From positions 1-64,000 of the forward strand of contig NZ_JACDNP010000009.1 of assembly GCF_013839425.1 (NCBI RefSeq): a DNA stretch of 64,000 nucleotides, written 5' to 3'. The stretch comes from Halorhabdus salina. Its GTDB lineage: Archaea > Halobacteriota > Halobacteria > Halobacteriales > Haloarculaceae. The notes beneath the pieces were generated by a model that saw only the letters and a list, made by a program, of their open reading frames with translations, had not been told where the DNA came from and searched no databases. How positions within the stretch are numbered: position 1 is the stretch's first letter; each line of letters begins with the position of its first letter. The position numbers were made by a program, and so were the translations under genes. Below are positions 38,594 through 45,821 of this stretch, piece by piece.

Positions 38594-38999
38594 CGAGGAA
38601 TATCATTCCGTTCGCACGCTACACGTTCGGTTCCGTGAGGGCGACGACGAGGCCCTCGAAGATGCATTGGACGCCCTCGATCGGGGCGAGTCACCGGACT
38701 CACACCTCGAAGTCGTCTATCATGATCCGGCGGACATCCATCAGGTAACCCGGCCAAAAACCCTCACACTCCTCCGGACGATCGTCCAGCACGAACCGTC
38801 GAGCATCCGCGAAACGGCACGTCTCGTCGATCGCGACGTCAGTCAGGTCCACCGGAACCTGCAGGAACTCGCTGACCTACATCTTGTTGAGTTGATCGAC
38901 GACGGTAACGCCAAACGTCCGTCGGTGTGGTACGACGCCATCGACATCGATCTTCCGCTCACTCAGTCTGCGATCGATTCGGAAAACGTCCGTGCCTGA
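38577..38999 (+). CDS. HTH antitoxin/regulator (HVO_A0114-like)
   Basis: 140 residues. A winged-helix region is clear: LTLLRTIVQHEPSSIRETAR, then DRDVSQVHRNLQELADLHLV, with a wing near DDGNAKRPSVWYD. This matches the haloarchaeal HVO_A0114-type DNA-binding protein commonly paired with TumE toxins. It likely neutralises the toxin and represses the promoter at 38246-38277. The stop lies 26 bases before the right 34-bp repeat. Confidence 0.8.
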   Translation: MVTTGNEEYHSVRTLHVRFREGDDEALEDALDALDRGESPDSHLEVVYHDPADIHQVTRPKTLTLLRTIVQHEPSSIRETARLVDRDVSQVHRNLQELADLHLVELIDDGNAKRPSVWYDAIDIDLPLTQSAIDSENVRA

Positions 39000-39024
39000 C
39001 CGTTAACAGGTATCACTACGCTCC

Positions 39025-39058
39025 TCAACAGACCGGCTTCGGGTTGACGCCCATCGAC
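39025..39058. repeat. 34-bp direct repeat, right copy (3' end of rubrerythrin-like gene)
   Basis: A perfect match to 38180-38213. The left edge coincides exactly with the stop codon of the minus-strand gene 39025-39660, and the repeat codes for its last ten residues (ending GVNPKPVC). It looks like the gene-end target used by the TumE segment. Confidence 0.9.
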
Positions 39059-39660
39059 TCCAGGGATTCGGTATAGGCGTCGTAGGCTTCTTGGATCGCA
39101 CCACTCGCGGCCTCGGCCGCTCGCTCCCATTCTTCTTCCGCGTCCTCTTCACAGACCGATTCGAGTAATTCGCTAGCCCGCTCCAGTTGCGGGTCGAGAT
39201 CCCCGCCGACGTCCCGGAACAGCTGTGCCGTCTGGGGATCGGCCTCGCCGACGAAGTAGCCCGTGAACTGCTCTTTTGACTTCTCGGCGGCGATCGTTCG
39301 GCCGACAAACCCACCCAGGCGCTCGACAGTGTCGTCCAGATCACGGAGATATTGTTGGATCGCGGGCACGGTCTCGCCCGGTTCGTGCTCGTCGAGTTTC
39401 CCGGACACGCGCTCGTAGTGATCCCGTTCTTCGGCGGCCGTTTCCGCGAAGGCGTCGGCGACCGCGTCGGTGTCCTCGCTGTCGGCCCACTGCTGATAGG
39501 TAACGGCAGCGTGGTGTTCGGCGTCGGCGGCCGCCGCGAGGACCGTGTCGTCGTCCATGTCCCCGTCAGTGTCGGCGTAGAGGGCTTTCGAGGAGCCCAG
39601 TCGCGAGAGGGCGGTGTCGTTGTCCGTACGAATCCGATCGATGAATTGCGTTGCGTCCAT
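39025..39660 (-). CDS. Rubrerythrin-like ferritin-fold protein
   Basis: 211 residues. A four-helix pattern with DAEHHAAVTYQQWADSEDTD and ETAAEERDHYERVSGKLDEH (Glu/His clusters about residues 50-95) fits a ferritin-like di-iron fold seen in haloarchaeal rubrerythrin-type proteins. There is no C-terminal rubredoxin domain. It ends in an unusual NPKPVC. The ATG at 39660 was chosen because sequence further upstream is not conserved. Its 3' end is duplicated at 38180-38213. Confidence 0.75.
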   Translation of the reverse strand: MDATQFIDRIRTDNDTALSRLGSSKALYADTDGDMDDDTVLAAAADAEHHAAVTYQQWADSEDTDAVADAFAETAAEERDHYERVSGKLDEHEPGETVPAIQQYLRDLDDTVERLGGFVGRTIAAEKSKEQFTGYFVGEADPQTAQLFRDVGGDLDPQLERASELLESVCEEDAEEEWERAAEAASGAIQEAYDAYTESLESMGVNPKPVC

Positions 39661-39765
39661 ACCCGGGGTTGGCCCGCGGTGGGTTAGAAGCCACCGGTGG
39701 CTGCAAACGTCACGAGTGCCCCCGATCGGCGTAACACACAAGCGGACTGGCCGTGACCGTGGGAT

Positions 39766-40602
39766 ATGGAGCGCATCCCCTTGGGTATCCAGCAACTGGA
39801 TTCGCTGATCGACGGCGGGGCACCCCGCGGGACGGTCGTCTTGCTATCTGGCGAATCGGGGGCCGGCGCACGCGAGTTCATGTACACTGCCGCAACGATG
39901 AACGGCCTCGCGAGGGGCGAGGCGGAACTCCACGACCTCTATTACGGCGATCTCGCGGCAAACGCGACGCTCCCTGAGGAAATCCACTACGTCTCCTTTA
40001 CTGCTGGGGAGTCACAGTTCCGCTGGGAACTCTCACAGACCCTCGAGACGGATATCGTCGAGGGCGCTGCCGACGCGATCACGTTCCACGACCTCTCGAC
40101 GGACTTCTTTCATGCCAGTCCACTTCCCCGGGAGTGGTACGCCGAACGCACGCCGAGCGTGACCGATCTCCGATCGCGGACTGACCGGGAAGGGTTGCTG
40201 TCGGCCTTTGGCGACCTGATGACCGACAATGCGGCCGATAATCTCGTCGTGATCGACTCACTGACGGATCTCGTCGCCGCAAACGACGAGGACATCTCCT
40301 GGTCGGACATCAATTACGTCCTCAAGGGCCTCCAAAAGGCAGCCCACCGCTGGGATGGACTCATTCTTGCCCACATCAATCACGAGACGATCTCACCAGA
40401 GCGACTCGGCCAGCTGGTCGACGCCGTCAACGGGACCATGCGCTTCGAGTGGGAGAGCGGCGGCAGCACCCGCGCCCGGACGCTCGTCGTCAAGCAGTTC
40501 CGGGGCGTGCTTTCACAGCTCGAAGACGAGAACATCGTTCGCTTCGAGACCGAGATCGACGACGACGGCTTTGACATCTCGGACATCCGGAAGATCCGCT
40601 AA
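39766..40602 (+). CDS. RAD55/KaiC-like ATPase-fold protein (HTR-like)
   Basis: 278 residues of RecA-superfamily type. It starts MERIPLGIQQLDSLIDGGAP, the usual opening of archaeal KaiC-like proteins. The P-loop reads SGESGAGAREF, with Ala where the Walker A Lys should be, so ATP hydrolysis is doubtful. Walker B-like NLVVIDSLTDL (about 163-173) and the C-terminal core VKQFRGVLSQLEDENIVRFE are kept. It is divergent from the rubrerythrin-like gene. It probably has a signalling or scaffold role. Confidence 0.8.
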   Translation: MERIPLGIQQLDSLIDGGAPRGTVVLLSGESGAGAREFMYTAATMNGLARGEAELHDLYYGDLAANATLPEEIHYVSFTAGESQFRWELSQTLETDIVEGAADAITFHDLSTDFFHASPLPREWYAERTPSVTDLRSRTDREGLLSAFGDLMTDNAADNLVVIDSLTDLVAANDEDISWSDINYVLKGLQKAAHRWDGLILAHINHETISPERLGQLVDAVNGTMRFEWESGGSTRARTLVVKQFRGVLSQLEDENIVRFETEIDDDGFDISDIRKIR

Positions 40603-40676
40603 CCGTCGGCCCGGCCGTCAGTATCGATCCTGGGAACGCGTGGCAAACCCTTAACTGTCCGCTCGGAGAACTGCCG

Positions 40677-41615
40677 ATGATGGGAAGGGAGTCGACGGAT
40701 TCGCAGGACTCGACGGCCTCGTTACCCGCGGACCTGGTCGAGTGGCTCGACGAGCGAGCCGCTGAACTCGACATCGACCGCGACGTGGTGCTCGAACAGC
40801 TCGTGGCGGCCTACCGGCAGACTGCAGACCACGATGGTGACACCCCCGCGGACGTTGGAGTCAGTTCCGTCGACCGCGAGCGGATCGAAGCCGTCGTGGC
40901 TGAGGTCCTCGAACAGCGACAGCCCGAAATCGCCGACGACGTCGCCGCGGCAGTTAGCGAGCGTTTCGCAGATAGCGAAGCCGTCGAGGAACGCATTGGG
41001 GCCGTTGAACGGAATTTCCAGTCGAAACTCGAAGACGTTCGCGAGCGGGTCGTCCAGGTCAAACGCGAGACCGACGGGAAGGCATCAGCTGACCACGCCC
41101 ACGACGCCTTTGATCGACTGGAGACGATCGACGACCGTCTGGCTGATATCGAAGCCGAGGTGGCCGCTCTGGAGGCGGAGATCGACGCGGCTCCCGACGC
41201 GAACGAGTTGGCAGCGCTGGAATCGGCCGTCGAGGATCTCACTGACTCGGTCGAGGCCCGCGAACAACGACTCACAGACGCCGAGGAGAAACTCCGGACG
41301 GTTGGCTGGGCGATCAGCGATCTCCGGGACGAACGCGACCAGCGGGGAACCGACACGCTCGAACGGCTCAAAGCCGCTGCGGCCGGACACGACGTTAGCC
41401 GGGCGGTCTGTCAGAACTGTGGCAATGCTGTTGAAATTAGCCTGATGACTCGGCCCGCTTGTCCGCACTGCAACGCCGCGGTGACCAACGTCGAACCGGC
41501 GAGTGGCTTTTTCAGTAAACCCGCGCTGGTCACCGCGTCCCAGATCGAGGCCGGAGACGACAGAGACGCCCGAGATGGCGATGTTTCGGCGACAGGACAA
41601 GGTGACTGGCGATGA
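40677..41615 (+). CDS. RHH-like, coiled-coil and zinc-ribbon protein
   Basis: 312 residues. The N-terminus (SLPADLVEWLDERAAELDID, then RDVVLEQLVAAYRQ) looks like a ribbon-helix-helix unit. A long coiled coil follows (about 60-230), then a zinc ribbon with CQNC and CPHC pairs (about 243-265). The layout suggests a DNA- or protein-binding scaffold; no known function. The last four bases overlap the next gene (ATGA), so they form an operon. Confidence 0.75.
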   Translation: MMGRESTDSQDSTASLPADLVEWLDERAAELDIDRDVVLEQLVAAYRQTADHDGDTPADVGVSSVDRERIEAVVAEVLEQRQPEIADDVAAAVSERFADSEAVEERIGAVERNFQSKLEDVRERVVQVKRETDGKASADHAHDAFDRLETIDDRLADIEAEVAALEAEIDAAPDANELAALESAVEDLTDSVEAREQRLTDAEEKLRTVGWAISDLRDERDQRGTDTLERLKAAAAGHDVSRAVCQNCGNAVEISLMTRPACPHCNAAVTNVEPASGFFSKPALVTASQIEAGDDRDARDGDVSATGQGDWR

Positions 41616-42238
41616 GTGACGAAGACGACGAGAACAGCGACGAGACCCCATTCGATGCGGTTGACGCCAGCGAGGACGATCCGTTCGACCGGATCGACGT
41701 CGAGGATCGTCCGGACGATCCGTTCGCCGACCTTGCTGATCGACAGGACCGCGACCGCGATGCCGAGGCGGCCCGGTTCGACGACTTCGGATACGAAGAC
41801 GATCGGACTGACTCCACCCCTGCGGACGTCGATCACCAGCCGGATGCAGGCGACAGCGTCGAGGAAGAACCGGTCGTCGAGCGTGGAATCGACGACCCGT
41901 TCGATCGGTTCGGCGTCGATCGCCGCGAGGCCGATCCGTTCGAGCAACTGGGCGAGCGTAGCGAACCTGTCGACGCCGAACAGGACTCCGAGATGTGGGA
42001 GACCCTCTCCCGGAGCGAAGCCGAACCGGAGACCGAAAAACAGGGCCAGCGACGCTTCGCCGAGGTGTCGAAACACAGCTACTGTGAGCAGTGTGACTAC
42101 TTCTCCGACCCGCCCGAGGTCGCCTGTTCGAACGAGGGCACGGACATCATCGAGTTCGTCGACAGCGAGACCGTCCGGGTGGCCGACTGTCCGATCGTCG
42201 CCGAACGCGAGGAATTGGCCGATTACGAGTCCGAGTAG
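41612..42238 (+). CDS. Acidic haloarchaeal protein with Cys motif
   Basis: 208 residues. The first ~140 are very acidic with repeated DDPFDRID/DPFADL-type units (DPF at about 23, 36, 95 and 107). The C-terminal domain contains HSYCEQCDYFSDPPEVACSNEGT, a likely metal-binding knuckle. It is translationally coupled to the 40677 gene. I do not recognise a function; the repeated DPF motifs could be short docking sites. Confidence 0.72.
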   Translation: MSDEDDENSDETPFDAVDASEDDPFDRIDVEDRPDDPFADLADRQDRDRDAEAARFDDFGYEDDRTDSTPADVDHQPDAGDSVEEEPVVERGIDDPFDRFGVDRREADPFEQLGERSEPVDAEQDSEMWETLSRSEAEPETEKQGQRRFAEVSKHSYCEQCDYFSDPPEVACSNEGTDIIEFVDSETVRVADCPIVAEREELADYESE

Positions 42239-42286
42239 GGACAGACGAGTGACTTTTGGCCCCCTGGCCCGTCCGTCTGCGTATCA

Positions 42287-42598
42287 ATGCAGTTCTGCGA
42301 CGAGTGTGGTTCGATGATGCACGCTGACGGCGACGAGATGATCTGTCAGAGCTGTGGCTATCGCGAGCCCAAAGATCAGGAACTGGCCGAGTCGTTCGTC
42401 TCGACGGAAGATCAGAGCGACGACGACGTCATCGAGACCGAGGAAGACGCCAACTTCGAGGGGAAACCCACCGCTGACGACGTGGTTTGTGACGAGTGTG
42501 GCCACGGCGAAGCCTGGTACACGATCAAACAGACCGGTGCGGCGGATGAACCGCCGACGCGGTTTTTCAAGTGCCAGAAACGCAAGAGTGTAGCATAA
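42287..42598 (+). CDS. tfs: Transcription factor S with altered C-terminus
   Basis: 103 residues. TFS (TFIIS/RPB9-like) rescues backtracked RNA polymerase. The N-terminal zinc ribbon (CDEC...CQSC) and the C-terminal ribbon up to FFKC are intact, including the catalytic acidic pair in TGAADEPPTRFF. The canonical ending with the last zinc Cys and the RWRDYN tail is replaced by QKRKSVA, so one zinc ligand is lost. GC drops sharply right after the gene, indicating that a rearrangement hit the 3' end. Confidence 0.85.
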   Translation: MQFCDECGSMMHADGDEMICQSCGYREPKDQELAESFVSTEDQSDDDVIETEEDANFEGKPTADDVVCDECGHGEAWYTIKQTGAADEPPTRFFKCQKRKSVA

Positions 42599-42684
42599 TT
42601 GTAATCAAAAATCGGAATTTCTATCGCTATTTGAGAATTCGAATCTCTGTTTGAAACCGTTGACTCTGGACTCGACAACGATTC

Positions 42685-43005
42685 TCAGTTGTAGTCTCTC
42701 CACCGATTCCCGCAATCAGTACATTTGAAGAATCGAGTTGGTGGCTCATCAGCAGATCCAGTTTGCTTGATCGTGTACCACGCTTCGCCGTTTCCACAGT
42801 CATCACAGGTTACGCTATCATCCGTTGGCTTCCCCTCGAAGTTTGCGTCTTCCTCAGTCTCGATTAATTCATCACCTGTCTGTTCAGTTGTCGTCACGAA
42901 ATCAGACGCATCGCCCTCTTGCTCCGCCTCGCATCCACAGCTGGCACAGACCATCATCCGGTCTTGCTTTTTCATCATCGAGCCGCATTCGTCGCAAAAT
43001 TGCAT
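42685..43005 (-). CDS. tfs: Transcription factor S, second intact copy
   Basis: 106 residues with both zinc ribbons complete: CDEC/CASC near the N-terminus and CDDC...CTDC with the RWRDYN ending. The catalytic acidic pair lies in TGSADEPPTRFF. Codon use is AT-richer than the neighbouring copy, and the gene faces it tail to tail 86 bases away, so it was probably brought in by transfer. Start ATG 43005. Interleaved inverted repeats (43013-43018 with 43031-43036, and 43017-43022 with 43034-43039) occupy its promoter. Confidence 0.88.
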   Translation of the reverse strand: MQFCDECGSMMKKQDRMMVCASCGCEAEQEGDASDFVTTTEQTGDELIETEEDANFEGKPTDDSVTCDDCGNGEAWYTIKQTGSADEPPTRFFKCTDCGNRWRDYN

Positions 43006-43374
43006 GTTACACATAACCTATACAGTTGGTGGTTATAGGCTTTACATTTGGATCCCCAAGTCCGCGGTAAAACCAGTATCACAACAACCAATGGGATCGC
43101 ATAGACGTTGTGAGACAGGATTCACTCTGTCCTCAGATGAGATCTCTCTCGGACGATTCGTGGATGGTGAGCCTGAAACCGAGGAATCTTTCGACGACCT
43201 CCGACCTGCGATTGCTCGACTGAATGCTCAGATATAGTAATCTCCAGAAGTTTCTACTCACATCTTTCGGCCTTATTCCAAAAAAAACCGACAGACTTCA
43301 CCTGTTTCCATCCGTGGCCTCGACGAAGACTTCCAGATTCTACTATAACACCTCTTGACGACACTCCACTAACC
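43006..43374. other. Low-GC spacer with a short open frame
   Basis: Contains the promoter of the second TFS gene and a 48-codon plus-strand frame (43091-43237) ending SFDDLRPAIARLNAQI, which looks like the tail of a larger lost protein. No intact gene is seen. Confidence 0.3.
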
Positions 43375-43539
43375 GTGCGTGAGCACGAGGTTTGGTGGCT
43401 CACGAGTGAGCATTCTCACAAGCAGGTTGCTGACTGGTTGGGAATAACCGATGAAACTGTATATACTCACCTCTCAAATATCCCTCAAAAGCGTCAAACG
43501 GCTCAACAGACTCTCAGCCTACTCAGAGCAAGTAACTGA
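43375..43539 (+). CDS. Small HTH-type protein or fragment
   Basis: 54 codons from a GTG at 43375 to a TGA at 43539. The sequence REHEVWWLTSEHSHKQVADW and following LGITDETVYTHLSNI is a clear LuxR/sigma-type helix-turn-helix pattern. Upstream in-frame sequence is open for a few codons without ATG, so this may be the remaining DNA-binding domain of a larger protein. It is surrounded by decayed genes. Confidence 0.4.
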   Translation: MREHEVWWLTSEHSHKQVADWLGITDETVYTHLSNIPQKRQTAQQTLSLLRASN

Positions 43540-43590
43540 GCCTATTTTCGATTCGTGGCGTGGCAACATCCACAGCAGTAGCATCTGTGA

Positions 43591-44392
43591 GTGAAATTCA
43601 TGAGTCAACTTGTGTTAACGTGCACCATAGTTGGTGAGGTGATGAAACCAGAGGACAAATTCGGCAACGAGATCTACACGCACGTGTACGACGAGCTCTA
43701 CGAATACGGCGTCCGCTTGATGAAGATTGGCTATCAGGAGTCACGAAACAAACCAAATCTCTTCTACTTCCCGAAATTCGGTGATGTGACGTTCTTTTTG
43801 GATATTCGAGGGACTCGGGAAGTGAAAATCTGGGAGGATACTCACCCCTGTTCTACTGGAATATCGACCTCACGGTGCCTGACTGGGCTAAGCGACGGAT
43901 GCTCAAGGAGGAAGGGGAACGGTTGTTGGATCATCAGATACTGCTTCGCCTGAGTTTCTACGCTGGACTTGGGTCGCCACTCAGTACTGACGACGATACG
44001 CTCTCTGATCCGCTTGGTTTCCCAGATGGCTACTGCCGTGTCTGTGGTACGGACATCCGTGAGAACGAGAACTACTGTTCAGTTGAGTGTGAACAAGAGG
44101 CACTACCGAGTAGATTCTGTGAAGCCTTCGAAGACCCGCTTGACTGGGACGATACGATACATCACCACGTGAGCTAGTTCCCTGAAGAGACGGTCACAGT
44201 TTGTCGGTCGTGCCACAACAAGATACATATGGATGAGAGATTCCACCAGATATTGAATTCCTACACAAACTGGAAGGGGAAGTGTTGGAAGAAGCAGAAG
44301 AAAAGTTCCAGGATTTCTCAGACGGCACATTGTACGAGGAAGAGAACGAGAGGGGAAGACAGACGATGCAGGAGCTCCAGAATCTCGGTTAG
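43591..44392 (+). pseudogene. HNH-endonuclease-like gene, broken
   Basis: Reading starts at 43591 (GTG) or 43600 (ATG). A frameshift occurs near 43850, a TAG interrupts at 44175-44177, and a second frameshift lies near 44265. Joined, the product has a Cys cluster (YCRVCGTDI, NYCSVEC) and then IHHHVS followed by FPEETVTVCRSCHNKIH, the HNH finger. The TAG probably replaced a Tyr codon inside the finger. A nuclease, perhaps from a defence or selfish element, now inactive. AT-rich DNA. Confidence 0.75.
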
Positions 44393-45601
44393 CATTCTGA
44401 GAGCAGTTGTTTCGGGGCAATCGAGTGCAGTAGGACTTGACCCATTCCACGCATCGATGAAGCCACTAACTCTTCTGGAGAGGCGAACTCCATCAAGTCA
44501 TCTTCTTCATACTTCTCTTGGAACTTGACGTACATCGCAACGCTGTACAGAGCAACTGAAACAACGTAGCGTTCTTGAACGAATGTGCACGAGCTCTCTG
44601 AGATTCCTGTTCTGAAGGACTCGTCGGATTGCCGCTGCGTGCATGTTGACGTAGATATCCATGTCGCTAATACTGTCTCCAGCCGTGGCAATTCTCACAC
44701 TATCGTGTTCATCGAACTTGTGGTCACCCCAATCTTCTTTGACTCTGTTGATGTTTGGTAAGCTTAGACCAGCGTATCCTGTCGGCTCAGGCGGGTCTCC
44801 GCTTCGGGTCTTTGTTTCTTGCTCCTCTACAAACTCTACGTTGACCCGTTGAGATAGAGCGTCATCGTCTGGTCTGGAAACGTTCAATGTTAGGGTGAGA
44901 ACGTCGCCTTTGTTGTAGTCATTTGGTACTGTGATTCCAACAGTTAGAACTCCTTTATTCAGATTCGTCCACTTCACTGCGTCAGTAGTGGGACGAATCC
45001 TCACCTCTCCCTGTCCATCATCAGTGAGGTAATCGTTCGGAGCGTTCAGGTAGAAGCGGACTTGTCGAGTACGGTTGACAGGGACTTCCAGAGAATACCG
45101 TCCGTCCTTGTCAGTGTCATGGAATTCGTGGTCTCCGCTCGGGTCGTACGTCTAGATGATCTCGAACGTGTCTGGAACCTCTGGCGGGTTGTACGGAGCC
45201 TCTTCTTCAGCAGGCACGTCGGCAGTCGCTTTGTCACCGCTCTCGAAGAATCTCTGGAGGTCGGGATCTTCTTCCAGAATGCTCTGTAGAAATTCGTCCA
45301 AGATTTCGCCAGATTCGTCACTTGCTAATTTCTGACGCCAACGTTCCTTCTCCTCAATGAGCCATTCGTCGTTTTCGATGGCATCCTCTGTTCCTTCACG
45401 GAAGGCATTTGCGATCTCAGAGCGTATCACTCTGTCACGAGTCGGTTGAAAGAGATCAACCAGATCTGTCCCAGCTAAGTCAGAACAATCGACAAGAACG
45501 AGAGTGTCTGTTCCAAGTCTGGGTTCCTCACATCGGTTAGTTAAGAAGGTTGCACCTTCGTTTCCGTGAGTCTGACCGTTGACGGTGTAGAGAACCGCCA
45601 T
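44389..45601 (-). pseudogene. C-terminal remnant of a large GHKL-ATPase-like protein
   Basis: One frame runs from 45601 (VLYTVNGQTHGNEG, then DTLVLVDCSDLAGTDLVDLF) to a TAG at 45152-45154 and continues in frame to about 44600. There it shifts to the frame ending RYVVSVALYSVAMYVKFQ and VLLHSIAPKQLLSEC at 44389. The NGQ-H and DCS-L...RDR pattern and the C-terminal block resemble large HSP90/MORC-like ATP-binding proteins of defence islands; the ATP-binding N-terminus is missing. The family assignment is tentative. It is inactive by truncation, nonsense and frameshift. Confidence 0.55.
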
Positions 45602-45821
45602 ATCTCTGTGCTCACCACCGCCGACGAATCGCTTCTTGTGCCTACTGTGATTTCGTCTTCTTCTAGTAGCTCATCGATCTTGTCGCCTGTAACTCCCGTG
45701 AGTATCAGACACGATAACACTGTGCACAGGATTAAGTATACCTTCACGAATAACCATCATGTGGATTGTGGCGAGAGGCAGTCCGTACCTCCATACTGGA
45801 CACCTATAAGAAAACAAGACA

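Noticed and set aside
42685-43005. Possibility that the two TFS genes are an assembly-made inverted duplication
   Set aside because: They differ clearly in codon use and protein sequence outside the conserved ribbons, so they are distinct paralogues, not an assembly copy.
45541-45747. 68-codon frame with a hydrophobic start upstream of the GHKL-like remnant
   Set aside because: The signal-like start is followed by sequence overlapping the real remnant in another frame; more likely decayed upstream coding DNA than a small secreted protein.
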